64,000 nucleotides of DNA, taken from positions 1 through 64,000 of the forward strand of contig JAQBTQ010000009.1 of assembly GCA_027624855.1 (NCBI GenBank), written 5' to 3'. Within the stretch, counting starts at the first letter, position 1. The number at the start of each line of letters is the position of its first letter. The DNA comes from Bacteroidota bacterium (lineage in GTDB: Bacteria; Bacteroidota; Bacteroidia; Flavobacteriales_D; Sanyastnellaceae). A program made the position numbers and the translations under genes. This document shows, in pieces, positions 16,666 to 26,591 of this stretch. Under the pieces are notes generated by a model that had not been told where the DNA came from, searched no databases, and saw nothing but the letters and a program-made list of their open reading frames with translations.

Positions 16666-19600
16666 TCAATATTTCAAGGTCACCGTTCCTGTAATCGGAT
16701 CTTCAGATCCAGAAAACTCTATGACATAATAATAATCCGCCATGGGCAGTGGCACGTTGTTGTACCGACCATCCCAGCGTTCTCGATATCCCGTTGAGGA
16801 GAATACTTGCTGGCCCCATCGATTGAAGACTCGAACGGTAGAATTAGGAAAATATTCCAACCCCCCGACAATCCATTCATCGTTGTATCCATCTCCATTG
16901 GGCGTAATGGCTTCGGCAATAAAGAAGCATCCAATGGTTGGATCGACTGTGACGACCCTCGTCAAAGTGCACCCTAAACTATCCGTGACAACTACAGAAT
17001 ACGTGTCTTCATACAAGCCCGTCGCAGTTGCGGTAGTCTGTGCTTGAGGATCAGACCACAAATATTCAATTGGAAGGTGTCCTCCGACCACCGATGCCGT
17101 GGCCGTGCCGTCTTGCTCATTCCAGCAGGTCACCGGTGAACTCAACATGTTAATGATCATGTCCGTATCCTCCTCTGCCCCAACGACAAAAATCGTGTCT
17201 TCCACGCAGCCCGTGGAATCGATAGCTGTGATGTTGTATAGGCCTTCGTAGAGGTTGAGCAAATCGATGCCTTGCTCCAATACCTCCCACGTGATGTCAC
17301 CCGTTCCGCCAACGGGGAAAATGTTCACCTCACCATCGTTCATCCCGGTGCAAGTCACATCGGTAACATCGATCAAAACTTCGATGGGGTCCGGTTCAGT
17401 GATTTCGAATTGAGTCGAATCTTGGCATCCGTTCGTATCAACAACATTCGCAGTGTAGTCGCCAGCGCAGAGTGATGAAAAGTTATAATCAGCCTGTCCA
17501 TTCAAGGTCAATTCAATCGAACCCGTTCCACCTGTGTAGTCAAGGACAACCGACCCATCGCAATCACCTCCGCAAACCACGTTTTCGAGAAATAACCACT
17601 CAACGACCAAAGAATCAGGCTCCACAATCTCAGACGCTACGGTTAAAATGCAACCGTTTGCATCCTGAACCGTGACGCCAATGGGTCCCTCATCCAGATT
17701 TTCAATGACATAGGGCAATGCGCCATTCTCTGGTTGAACCAAAGTCAGTTCACCCGTACCGCCAATACCATCAACAGCTAGTGTTCCATCGGCATAGGAT
17801 GTGCATGAAATTTCAGTTGGAGTTAAGATCACTTGAATTGCATCGGGTTCATCCAATATGAGCTGGGAAGATTCAACTTGACAGCCCGATTCATCTTGAA
17901 CAGTCACAACATACGTTCCAGAACCCACATCGAAGCAAGGGTCAAACTGAAACGCACCCGCAGGCGGGTCAATTTGGTAACTCAGCATACCCGAACCTCC
18001 ACTTGCATTTTCAATACAAATGGATCCATTTGCCTCGCCATTGCAGGTAACATCCGTAACAACCACATCAAACAAAATGGAATCTGGTGCTGCGATAGCG
18101 AATGGCTCTTGTACGACACATCCATTTTCATCTATTGCATTGGCGAAATAGTCCCCAACGCACAGGCCATCTTGATCGTAGACCGTTCCATCAGCATCAG
18201 CTACTTCATAATCGAAAACACCAGACCCTCCAAACGCCGCAATGTTCACCTCGCCATCACAGGCTTCCGCACACGCCAAATTCGATATGGTCAACTGAAT
18301 GGATACAGGATCAGGCTCCAATATGGTCACTGCCCCTTCCACCGTGCAGCCATTTTCATCTGTGACAATCAGTTGATAATCCGCTGCTACGAGGTCGTTC
18401 ACCGTAAAATTGACTGTGCCTTCACCAGAAATGTTTGAGCCTAGGTTAGGCGAACCCGTTAAAAACAAGTTTCCCGTTCCTCCAGCCATGAAGCCTTCAA
18501 TGATTCCATCTCCGTATGAAAAACATGTAATGTCTTCAGATGTCACTTCTAAGACCAGGTCTTGAATGCATGCTATCTCAATGGTCGTGTCTACTGAACA
18601 TCCATTGGCATCTGCAATCTCAAAGTCCCATTCACCATTTCCATTGACACATTCAAGACCAACCCACTGGTTATTTCCATCAGGGTATTCACCCGACCCC
18701 ACGTTCGCACCGGAAAAGGCAACGATATCAAATGGGCCCGTGCCTCCAGAATAATCAATTTGAATCACACTGGATAGGTCGCCTGGACAGACGTTGTCCT
18801 CCAAAAGCGTCCACGATGCCACCAATTCTTCAGGCTCTACAAAGACAAATACATCCGATGAATCTCGACATGTGTTGCCGTCCATGATGGCCACAAAGTA
18901 TTCCCCTTCTTCTAGGTTAGTAAAGGAGTTATCATCCACTTGGGAAGTGATGAATGTTGAATCCGTTGCATCATACAATTCATATAGAATGGGCGAAGCG
19001 CCATTGACATTCACATCCACCGCACCAAGGTCACCAAAACAGTCAATGGGGTTGGTCACTGCAATCTCCGCGTTATTTAGCGCGTAAGGTTCACAAGGAT
19101 TTTGAACAACTTCAGGGCCATCGCCATCGCCGTCCATGCACCACTCTTGGAATGGTGATTGGTTTCCATTCACAAACACTTGGAAACAAGCATGGAATTC
19201 GAATGGACCGCACGTGGTAATTTGAGCAAACTGGATTTTCAGATCATCACCAGCGGGTTCAGGAGTGACCGTAAAAATGAGTCCTGCATCCTCTTGCTCT
19301 TGACACATGTTCAGTGAATTGTAGCTCGTATTGGTTAGTGCAGCCTGCTCACCATCCGCAAACCCGAGTGTCCAATAAGTATCGTACACGACTTCTGGAA
19401 AAAATGAGAACAACGCCTCGTTTTGTGTTCCTCCAAGAAGCACGTCCCCTAAAGGAGGGTTATAACACCCGCACTCTGCGTTGATATAAAAGGGAGCCGT
19501 ACCCAAGATGGCTGCGTCAGAATAGATTGCGCTAAGCTCATCTCCTGGATTCGTGAATTCCGCATACAGTTTATACGTCACGTAGCCTTCTAAATCAGCA

Positions 19601-19794
19601 TAGAGCGGATCGCCCATTGCATTGAAGGTGGTTGGCTCATAAAAAGCGGTATCTACTTCCCAACTGATGCCTGTCATCTGCGATTGCGAAACGAGATAGG
19701 AGCCCATAAAAACCAGCATCAACATTGAGCTTCGCATCATGGACGCCAAAGAATGAGCTGATAGGATTTGTTTGAAATTCACGCCGTATTTCAT
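16666..19794 (-). CDS. SprB-repeat surface adhesin with T9SS type B sorting domain
   Basis: About 1042 residues from ATG 19794 (19740 is an alternative nearer the hydrophobic core). The signal peptide ends near VSQSQ. About nine SprB-like repeats follow, recognisable by VTCNGEANGS, ISCTSYADG, VTCTGMNDGE and GGTG. The C-terminus is a type B sorting domain: AITPNGDGYNDEW, VRVFNRWGQQVF, ending GTVTLKY. It should be exported by T9SS and displayed on the surface, possibly in gliding or attachment. The operon continues with the PorP/SprF partner and the 207-residue module protein. Confidence 0.93.
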   Translation of the reverse strand: MKYGVNFKQILSAHSLASMMRSSMLMLVFMGSYLVSQSQMTGISWEVDTAFYEPTTFNAMGDPLYADLEGYVTYKLYAEFTNPGDELSAIYSDAAILGTAPFYINAECGCYNPPLGDVLLGGTQNEALFSFFPEVVYDTYWTLGFADGEQAALTNTSYNSLNMCQEQEDAGLIFTVTPEPAGDDLKIQFAQITTCGPFEFHACFQVFVNGNQSPFQEWCMDGDGDGPEVVQNPCEPYALNNAEIAVTNPIDCFGDLGAVDVNVNGASPILYELYDATDSTFITSQVDDNSFTNLEEGEYFVAIMDGNTCRDSSDVFVFVEPEELVASWTLLEDNVCPGDLSSVIQIDYSGGTGPFDIVAFSGANVGSGEYPDGNNQWVGLECVNGNGEWDFEIADANGCSVDTTIEIACIQDLVLEVTSEDITCFSYGDGIIEGFMAGGTGNLFLTGSPNLGSNISGEGTVNFTVNDLVAADYQLIVTDENGCTVEGAVTILEPDPVSIQLTISNLACAEACDGEVNIAAFGGSGVFDYEVADADGTVYDQDGLCVGDYFANAIDENGCVVQEPFAIAAPDSILFDVVVTDVTCNGEANGSICIENASGGSGMLSYQIDPPAGAFQFDPCFDVGSGTYVVTVQDESGCQVESSQLILDEPDAIQVILTPTEISCTSYADGTLAVDGIGGTGELTLVQPENGALPYVIENLDEGPIGVTVQDANGCILTVASEIVEPDSLVVEWLFLENVVCGGDCDGSVVLDYTGGTGSIELTLNGQADYNFSSLCAGDYTANVVDTNGCQDSTQFEITEPDPIEVLIDVTDVTCTGMNDGEVNIFPVGGTGDITWEVLEQGIDLLNLYEGLYNITAIDSTGCVEDTIFVVGAEEDTDMIINMLSSPVTCWNEQDGTATASVVGGHLPIEYLWSDPQAQTTATATGLYEDTYSVVVTDSLGCTLTRVVTVDPTIGCFFIAEAITPNGDGYNDEWIVGGLEYFPNSTVRVFNRWGQQVFSSTGYRERWDGRYNNVPLPMADYYYVIEFSGSEDPITGTVTLKY

Positions 19795-19918
19795 GAATGA
19801 GGTTTCAGTGTCTAAGGAAAACAAGCGTTTTGAAAGAAACGTTGCATTTTCAATTGAAAGCGCAAAATAGCGGAATTCCGCTACATGAGCATAAAGATTA
19901 GTGCAGAAGCCTTGAAAT

Positions 19919-20632
19919 TTAGGAGACACCCTTAAGACTCTGAACCTCGTCTTCAGTTAAATGGCGCCATTTCCCTAAAGGAACATCCAATTGCAAGTCC
20001 ATGATTCGAACGCGCTTCAATCGCACAACACGATGACCCAGTGCCTCGCACATCCGCCTGATTTGCCTGTTTAATCCTTGCACAAGTATGATTTTAAACA
20101 TCGTCGGCGACAATCGCTCCACTTCACAAGGTCGTGTCGTTGTGTCCAAAATGTGTACTCCACGTGACATCGTTTTCAAAAAGGCATCATCAAATGATCG
20201 GTTGACAGTCACAATGTATTCCTTTTCATGACCGTGCCGCTCACGCAGTATGTGATTCACAATCTCTCCATCATCCGTCAAAATGATCAATCCTTCGCTC
20301 ATTTTGTCCAATCGGCCAACTGGAAAAATGCGTGAGCTGTAATTCACAAAATCGACAATGTTGTCCTTTTCGCGGCGCTGATCGGTGGTACAAACGATGC
20401 CAACGGGCTTGTGCAACGCGATGTAGACGTGCTGGGATTTCTTCGAGGGTTCGATGATTTCTCCGTGTACGGTAACGACATCACCTGGCAAGACTTTGGT
20501 CCCTTTTTCCGGGACTTGGCCATTAATTCTAACGTGACCTGCATCGATGAGCTTGTCTGCCGCCCTTCTCGAGCAGTATCCTACCACGGTAAAGTACTTG
20601 TTGATTCGTATGCCGTCGGCCTCGTTTTCCAT
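19919..20632 (-). CDS. rluF: Pseudouridine synthase RluF-like
   Basis: A 237-residue protein from ATG 20632. An N-terminal S4 RNA-binding domain ([22 protein letters not shown]) is followed by the RsuA/RluB/E/F catalytic domain with [13 protein letters not shown], whose Asp is catalytic, and [17 protein letters not shown]. The latter sequence and the lack of a long C-terminal tail favour the RluF group, which modifies 23S rRNA; RsuA-type specificity cannot be excluded. A near-consensus box TATTTTCG lies exactly four bases before the ATG and supports this start. Confidence 0.88.
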   Translation of the reverse strand: MENEADGIRINKYFTVVGYCSRRAADKLIDAGHVRINGQVPEKGTKVLPGDVVTVHGEIIEPSKKSQHVYIALHKPVGIVCTTDQRREKDNIVDFVNYSSRIFPVGRLDKMSEGLIILTDDGEIVNHILRERHGHEKEYIVTVNRSFDDAFLKTMSRGVHILDTTTRPCEVERLSPTMFKIILVQGLNRQIRRMCEALGHRVVRLKRVRIMDLQLDVPLGKWRHLTEDEVQSLKGVS

Positions 20633-20636
20633 ACAG

Positions 20637-20644
20637 CGAAAATA
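20637..20644 (-). promoter_or_regulatory. TAnnTTTG-like box 4 nt before rluF
   Basis: TATTTTCG (one mismatch), then CTGT, then the ATG. Confidence 0.45.
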
Positions 20645-20648
20645 GCAC

Positions 20649-20681
20649 TTGCACCCATCGGTCCTCAACATCCTACCTTTG
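20649..20681 (+). promoter_or_regulatory. Promoter of icmF (TTG-N22-TACCTTTG)
   Basis: A perfect -7 box, TACCTTTG (20674-20681), has a TTG 22 bases upstream. Because the ATG at 20683 would lie at or before the expected transcription start, the ATG at 20704 is the more likely translation start. Confidence 0.55.
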
Positions 20682-20703
20682 CATGACGTTCAGGTTGATT
20701 TCA

Positions 20704-23700
20704 ATGAATAAAGAAGCCGTATACAGTCCGAAGAACAAGGTGCGAATTGTCACCGCTGCCAGTTTATTTGATGGCCATGATGCGGCCATCAACATCATGC
20801 GGAGAATCATGCAGCGATCGGGCTGTGAAGTCATCCACTTAGGTCACGACCGAAGCGTCGATGAAGTGGTTAACTGCGCCATACAAGAAGATGCTCAAGC
20901 GATCGCTATGACTTCCTACCAAGGAGGTCACATGGAATACTTCAAGTACATGAAGGACTTGCTGGACGAACGTGGTGCTGGACACATTCGAATATTTGGT
21001 GGCGGTGGTGGAACCATTCTTCCTGAAGAAATAAAGGAACTTCATGCCTATGGAATAGAACGGATTTACCATCCCGATGATGGCCGAGCCATGGGCTTGC
21101 AAGGAATGATCAACGATCTCATTGAACGTTGTGATTTTGTGACGGTTCCAAATGCTAATGAGGTGGAGTCTGACATTACAGCCTTATCAAACGGCAAAGT
21201 CCAATCCATCGCCCGGTGCATTACGGCAGCAGAATTGGATTCTGAGCAATTCCGGACCGTTTTTCGAGCCAAGCATCCGAACATCCCAAACGTACCCGTT
21301 CTGGGCATCACCGGGACTGGTGGGGCTGGAAAATCTTCCATGGTCGACGAGTTGGTTCGTCGTTTTTTGGCTGGTTTTCCTGACAAAAGAATTGGACTGA
21401 TAAGTGTAGATCCGTCAAAAAGAAAAACCGGAGGAGCGCTGCTCGGTGATCGGATCAGGATGAATGCGATTCAGAATGAACGCGTATACATGAGGTCCCT
21501 TGCAACGCGTCAATCAAATTTGGCATTGTCCAAACACGTGGCTGAAGGATTGGACATTCTCAAAGTAGCTGGATTCGACCTCATCGTGCTGGAAACGAGT
21601 GGAATTGGCCAAAGTGATACCGAAATAATGGATCACAGCGATGTGGCGCTTTATATCATGACACCCGAATTCGGCGCAGCTACTCAGCTCGAAAAAATAG
21701 ATATGCTGGATTTCGCTGACGTGGTTGCCATCAACAAGTTTGACAAACGGGGAGCACTGGATGCCATACGCGATGTTCGCAAGCAGTTCAAGCGGAATCA
21801 CGATTTGTGGGATGCTGCAGATGAAGACCTCCCTATTCTAGGAACCATCGCTTCCCAATTCAATGATCCAGGGACCAATCAACTCTTCGGGATGTTGATG
21901 AACAAAATTTCAGAGCGAACGAAAGTTGATTTCTATAAGGATCAGGAAAACGACGGCGCGGAAAGTGAAAAGTTATTTGTTATCCCTCCTAGCAGGACAA
22001 GGTACTTGAGCGAAATAGCGGAGCAGGTGCGCCATTACAATGAATGGGCCGAGCAACAGGCGAAAACAGCTGGTTTACTCCAAGCGCTGAATACGACGAA
22101 AGAACTGGTGAAGGATGCCCTGCCCGAAATCTTGACTCAAAAGGCCAAAGACATTCAGCTGGAATTGGATCCGAAAGTATTGGAATGGCTACAACAATGG
22201 CCAGAATTGCGAAAGCGCTATGAATCAGAAGTCTTTACATACCAGGTTCGAGGGCGTGACGTGAACGTCGAAACCACCAGCACAAGCCTCTCTCATTCGA
22301 GCATTCCAAAAATCGCTGTTCCTAAACTCGAAGGCTGGACGGATTTGACGCGTTGGGCTCTCCAAGAAAATCTACCGGGCTACTTCCCGTTCACAGCAGG
22401 CATCTATCCTTTCAAACGTCAGGGTGAAGATCCTGCAAGAATGTTTGCCGGAGAAGGCGGACCTGAGCGCACAAACAAACGGTTTCACTACGTTTCAAAC
22501 GACATGCCCGCGAAGCGGCTGTCGACCGCTTTCGATAGTGTTACACTATACGGCAGGGATCCCGATAGACGTCCGGACATCTATGGTAAAGTCGGCAATA
22601 GTGGAGTGAGCGTGTGCTGCTTGGACGATACCAAGATCCTTTACAGCGGATTTGATCTGTGCGACCCGAGCACGAGCGTTTCCATGACCATCAATGGCCC
22701 CGCTCCCATCATTTTGGCCTTTTTCTTGAACGCGGCGATTGATCAGCATTGCGAAAAGTACATTCGGCAAAATGGCTTGGAAGAAAAAGTAGAAGCCGTC
22801 TTGAAAGCCAAATGGGATGACAAGGGACTCCATCGCCCAACATACAATGGCTCACTCCCGAACGGTCACAATGGACTGGGATTATTACTCCTCGGATGCA
22901 CAGGGGATGAAGTGTTGGCAAAAGATGTCTATGTAAAGCTTCAGGCGGAAGCATTGAGCCAGGTTCGAGGAACGGTGCAGGCGGACATTCTCAAGGAAGA
23001 TCAGGCACAGAACACTTGCATTTTCTCGACGGAATTTGCACTTCGATTGATGGGAGATGTCCAGGAATCGTTCATTGAACGAAAAATCAGAAATTTCTAC
23101 AGTGTTTCCATCAGTGGCTACCACATAGCAGAAGCTGGCGCCAATCCCATCACTCAATTGGCCTTCACATTGGCCAATGGTTTTACCTACGTTGAGTACT
23201 ACATGAGCAGAGGAATGGACCTCAATGAATTCGGTCCCAATCTCAGTTTCTTCTTCTCAAATGGAATTGATCCGGAGTATGCCGTTATTGGAAGGGTTGC
23301 ACGCCGGATTTGGGCTAAGGCAATGCGCGAGAAATATGGCGCCAGCGAACGAGCGCAAATGCTCAAGTATCACATTCAAACTTCTGGGCGGTCGCTGCAT
23401 GCGCAAGAAATCGACTTCAATGACATTCGAACGACGCTGCAGGCACTGTATGCCATCTATGACAACTGCAATTCTCTTCATACCAACGCTTTCGATGAAG
23501 CCATAACCACACCAACCGAACATAGCGTTCGACGTGCCATGGCCATTCAATTGATCATCAATAAAGAATTGGGGCTGACGAAAAATGAAAATCCACTGCA
23601 GGGCTCATTCGTCATTGAAGCGTTGACCGATTTGGTAGAAGAAGCCGTGTTGATGGAATTTGATCGGATCACAGAACGAGGAGGCGTGATTGGTGCAATG

Positions 23701-24066
23701 GAAACCATGTATCAACGCTCACGTATCCAAGAAGAAAGTTTGCATTATGAAATGCTCAAGCACACCGGTGAGTTCCCAATCATCGGTGTCAATACATTCC
23801 TTGCAAAAAATGGTTCCCCTACGCTCACACCTGGCGAAGTCATTCGAGCTGAAGAAGATGAAAAAGAACGACAAATTGCGCAGGTCAGCCGGATGAAACA
23901 AGGATTTGAAATGGAACGGGATGATGCGATTGCAGCCATTCGATCAGCTGCAATTCGGAGCGAGAACATTTTTGAAGTCTTGATGTCTAGCGTAAAATAT
24001 TGTACGCTCGGGCAATTAAGCGAGGCGTTATTTGATGTCGGCGGGGCCTACCGCCGAAACATGTGA
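20704..24066 (+). CDS. icmF: IcmF, fused isobutyryl-CoA mutase with G-protein chaperone
   Basis: A 1120-residue fusion. The N-terminal B12-binding domain has the histidine-on motif DGHD (23-26) and GGGGG near 99-103. The MeaI-type GTPase follows, with Walker [13 protein letters not shown] (201-212), and then the TIM-barrel mutase domain. Two substrate-site residues match isobutyryl-CoA mutase rather than methylmalonyl-CoA mutase: F581 in ARMFAG (Tyr in MCM) and Q769 in AQNTCIF (Arg in MCM). The enzyme interconverts isobutyryl- and n-butyryl-CoA (possibly also isovaleryl/pivalyl-CoA) with adenosylcobalamin. It is translationally linked to the EamA transporter gene. Confidence 0.95.
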   Translation: MNKEAVYSPKNKVRIVTAASLFDGHDAAINIMRRIMQRSGCEVIHLGHDRSVDEVVNCAIQEDAQAIAMTSYQGGHMEYFKYMKDLLDERGAGHIRIFGGGGGTILPEEIKELHAYGIERIYHPDDGRAMGLQGMINDLIERCDFVTVPNANEVESDITALSNGKVQSIARCITAAELDSEQFRTVFRAKHPNIPNVPVLGITGTGGAGKSSMVDELVRRFLAGFPDKRIGLISVDPSKRKTGGALLGDRIRMNAIQNERVYMRSLATRQSNLALSKHVAEGLDILKVAGFDLIVLETSGIGQSDTEIMDHSDVALYIMTPEFGAATQLEKIDMLDFADVVAINKFDKRGALDAIRDVRKQFKRNHDLWDAADEDLPILGTIASQFNDPGTNQLFGMLMNKISERTKVDFYKDQENDGAESEKLFVIPPSRTRYLSEIAEQVRHYNEWAEQQAKTAGLLQALNTTKELVKDALPEILTQKAKDIQLELDPKVLEWLQQWPELRKRYESEVFTYQVRGRDVNVETTSTSLSHSSIPKIAVPKLEGWTDLTRWALQENLPGYFPFTAGIYPFKRQGEDPARMFAGEGGPERTNKRFHYVSNDMPAKRLSTAFDSVTLYGRDPDRRPDIYGKVGNSGVSVCCLDDTKILYSGFDLCDPSTSVSMTINGPAPIILAFFLNAAIDQHCEKYIRQNGLEEKVEAVLKAKWDDKGLHRPTYNGSLPNGHNGLGLLLLGCTGDEVLAKDVYVKLQAEALSQVRGTVQADILKEDQAQNTCIFSTEFALRLMGDVQESFIERKIRNFYSVSISGYHIAEAGANPITQLAFTLANGFTYVEYYMSRGMDLNEFGPNLSFFFSNGIDPEYAVIGRVARRIWAKAMREKYGASERAQMLKYHIQTSGRSLHAQEIDFNDIRTTLQALYAIYDNCNSLHTNAFDEAITTPTEHSVRRAMAIQLIINKELGLTKNENPLQGSFVIEALTDLVEEAVLMEFDRITERGGVIGAMETMYQRSRIQEESLHYEMLKHTGEFPIIGVNTFLAKNGSPTLTPGEVIRAEEDEKERQIAQVSRMKQGFEMERDDAIAAIRSAAIRSENIFEVLMSSVKYCTLGQLSEALFDVGGAYRRNM

Positions 24067-24941
24067 TGGGCTCGAACCAAGCCACAGCTGGAGTTGCATG
24101 GATGGTACTTGCAACCATTTTGTACACTGCTGCCAACCTCTGTGTAAAAGCCCTTTCTCATCTCCCCACCGAGGAATTGGTGTTTCTCCGTTCCATCATT
24201 TCATTGGTGTTGACTGGAGGGTGGCTTTGGTGGAAGGGGTATTCGCTTCTAGGGGTGAACCGAAAATGGCTACTCATTCGAGGGATTTTCGGAACCATTG
24301 GGCTCGCGACCTTTTTTCATACCCTGCGATTCATTCCCATTGCCAGTGCAACGGTGATCCAGTACCTCTCACCGATTTTCACAGTTTTACTTGCTCGATA
24401 TTTTGATGGACAACGGACCATGAAATCCATTCAGTGGTTGTTTTTTGCTACCGCATTTGCCGGTGTGCTCATGGTCAAAGGCTTCGATCCTCGCATCAAC
24501 TGGCTCTATTTCTCTTTGGGGGTAATCAGTGCAATGGCAGCAGCAGTCGCCTATCTCGCCACCATGAAATGCCGAGATACCGATCATCCAGTGGGCGTAG
24601 TCATTTGGTTTCACCTCGTAGCCGTGCCAGTCACGGGGGGTTGGACAGCGTTCACCTGGGTTCCTCCGGTTGGTGTAGAATGGCTGCTCGCTCTGGCCGT
24701 AGGATTGCTCAGCGTGATTGCTCAAATCGCAATGACCTTCGCTTTGCATCGAGGACAAGCCAACGTCATCATGCCCTTCAAGTACTTTGGAGCCATATTG
24801 GCGTTTGCATTTGGGCTGTTGTTGTTCGACGAAAGGCTGAGTGGTTGGGCCTTGATAGGCATGGTCATTGTCATACTAGCTGTGACAATGAACACACTGC
24901 TCAAGAAAAAATGGGAAGCTCAATCCACGGAAGCCGGCTAA
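24066..24941 (+). CDS. EamA-family (DMT) transporter
   Basis: A 291-residue protein with about ten hydrophobic segments in two EamA halves. The second half is recognisable from NVIMPFKYFGAILAFAFGLL. ATG 24066 overlaps the icmF stop by one base (TGATG), so translation is coupled. The substrate is not readable; family members export or import small metabolites such as amino acids. The coupling to IcmF may be only positional. Confidence 0.88.
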   Translation: MGSNQATAGVAWMVLATILYTAANLCVKALSHLPTEELVFLRSIISLVLTGGWLWWKGYSLLGVNRKWLLIRGIFGTIGLATFFHTLRFIPIASATVIQYLSPIFTVLLARYFDGQRTMKSIQWLFFATAFAGVLMVKGFDPRINWLYFSLGVISAMAAAVAYLATMKCRDTDHPVGVVIWFHLVAVPVTGGWTAFTWVPPVGVEWLLALAVGLLSVIAQIAMTFALHRGQANVIMPFKYFGAILAFAFGLLLFDERLSGWALIGMVIVILAVTMNTLLKKKWEAQSTEAG

Positions 24942-24945
24942 ACAA

Positions 24946-25863
24946 TCAAATGCTGCAATGCGATAATGGCCTTCCTGAATCGAGTATGGCCTCTTGATAA
25001 GACGATTGCAGTTTTTGTGTCCAAGGACCCATTGAATCACTTGACCCAATTCGACGCCCATCGATTTCGATGACATGAGCCAACCCTCCCATTGTTCCCG
25101 TAGTAAATACTTCGTTTGCGGTATAAAACTCAGTCAATGAAACCTGACGTTCTTCAATTTTCAACCCGACTTGCGTTGCAAGTTCAAGGACAAGTTTTCG
25201 GGTCAAGCCTGGCAGGCAGGCTGTGGCCAATGGTGTAAGCAACGTCGCACCTCGCACAGCAAATACATTCGTCGCATTCGTTTCGGCGACGAATCCCTCA
25301 AGGTCGAGCATTAGGGCATCATCGACCCCTGCTACGTTGGCATCAATTTTGGCGAGAATATTATTCAAAAGGTTGTTGTGATGGATTTTAGAATCCAGAC
25401 AAGAAGGACTATTCCGCCGAATGGCTGACGTAATCAATCGAATGCCTTGATTTCCATAAACCAAACCTTTGTACTCAGGAAGCACGATCAATGTACATCC
25501 ATGGGTATTGAGACGCGGGTCCATGCCGCTGGTCGATTTCAATCCCCTTGTCAATGTTATCCGCGCATGCACCCCATCGCACATGCCATTGGCTTCGAGC
25601 GTTTTGAAAATGGCTGATTCAATATCTTCCCTGGTTGGAATGTTGGCAAAAGCCAGCGCATGAGCTGAATCCAATAGGCGCGAAATGTGGTCGTCCACTT
25701 GCAATGCCCGCCCAGACTGAATCCTCAACCCTTCCCACACAGCATCTCCCCCTTGAACCACACTGTCCAACACACTTACTTTCGCTTCTCTCCTTGGCGT
25801 CAAGCCATTCACCCAAACCATGGTGTTTTGATTTCGTTCGTCTGGTAAGTTGAATTTCGCCAT
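24946..25863 (-). CDS. Class IV PLP aminotransferase (branched-chain/D-amino-acid type)
   Basis: A 305-residue protein. The PLP lysine is K159 in CLDSKIHHNNLLNN; a FVAETNATNVF motif and the phosphate-binding TTGTMGGL are present. It resembles the branched-chain aminotransferase-like proteins that, in plants and animals, are fused to an N-terminal P-loop domain, rather than IlvE itself (from memory). Its start codon overlaps the stop of the sulfotransferase-like gene (TAATG), so the two halves are encoded side by side. The amino-group acceptor and donor are unknown. Confidence 0.87.
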   Translation of the reverse strand: MAKFNLPDERNQNTMVWVNGLTPRREAKVSVLDSVVQGGDAVWEGLRIQSGRALQVDDHISRLLDSAHALAFANIPTREDIESAIFKTLEANGMCDGVHARITLTRGLKSTSGMDPRLNTHGCTLIVLPEYKGLVYGNQGIRLITSAIRRNSPSCLDSKIHHNNLLNNILAKIDANVAGVDDALMLDLEGFVAETNATNVFAVRGATLLTPLATACLPGLTRKLVLELATQVGLKIEERQVSLTEFYTANEVFTTGTMGGLAHVIEIDGRRIGSSDSMGPWTQKLQSSYQEAILDSGRPLSHCSI

Positions 25864-26582
25864 TAGATGATGGATTTCATTTTTAGCTCAAGGTAGATCG
25901 GTTCGATTTGATCCAATAATTTTCGCATTGCTTCATTTGGTTCAGGGCTCAATTGCTTCTTTGATTTTGGTGGCGCAGCCTCCCAGCCTGTTGAAGCATG
26001 GATACGTTGATACCAATATTTGGCCCAGACCCCATCTTCCGGACGTGGACCTTGCGGCCACGAGAGCATGCTCTCTTCGAAAGGAAGGGCTAACCAATCG
26101 CAAATGCGTCGCAAAGAATGCACTGGATCCCCAACCAATTTATCAGAATCCAACACCGCAACGGGAAGCCCTTTTTCATTGCAAGCGTTCCACCAATCCA
26201 ATTGGTGCTGATAGGCCAAATCCATCATGGTCGGGGACTCAACGTGCGCCTGAAACGATTTCAGAACGCTTCGAGGATTTCGAGTCAAAATCAAATGTCG
26301 ATGACCATCTAACGTTTCGATGGGCCATTGTTCCAAATGATTCGCCATGTGTTTCAAAAAAAGATGACCACGCACTTCACCTTGCCATGCAGCTGCAATC
26401 TCCTTTGGATCGGATGACATGATCTCCAAAACTTCGTCACGAGACGGCCGTGTCGCTCCTGTTTTCGTCAAAAAATGAGCAAAAATGGGCTCATCCAGCA
26501 CCCGCATGTCTGAGCGCTGGGCAAAGCTGTACATCAATGCAGTGCTGCAATTTCGTGGACCAGACCACAATGAAATGATCAT
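25863..26582 (-). CDS. P-loop sulfotransferase-like protein
   Basis: A 239-residue protein. It begins MIISLWSGPRNCSTALMYSF, where SGPRNCST fits the 5'-phosphosulfate-binding P-loop of sulfotransferases. A second cofactor motif is seen in ILTRNPRSVLKSF (3'-phosphate-binding Arg/Ser). There is no signal peptide, so it is cytosolic. It starts 9 bp behind the CotH gene and overlaps the aminotransferase start by one base. The same order exists as one fused polypeptide in eukaryotic aminotransferase-like proteins. Whether it transfers sulfate is not shown. Confidence 0.82.
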   Translation of the reverse strand: MIISLWSGPRNCSTALMYSFAQRSDMRVLDEPIFAHFLTKTGATRPSRDEVLEIMSSDPKEIAAAWQGEVRGHLFLKHMANHLEQWPIETLDGHRHLILTRNPRSVLKSFQAHVESPTMMDLAYQHQLDWWNACNEKGLPVAVLDSDKLVGDPVHSLRRICDWLALPFEESMLSWPQGPRPEDGVWAKYWYQRIHASTGWEAAPPKSKKQLSPEPNEAMRKLLDQIEPIYLELKMKSII

Positions 26583-26591
26583 GGCCTCAGG

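Noticed and set aside
16661-16669. TTG start for the PorP/SprF gene giving overlap with the adhesin stop
   Set aside because: ATG 16660, five bases after the stop, gives a normal signal peptide; no evidence favours TTG.
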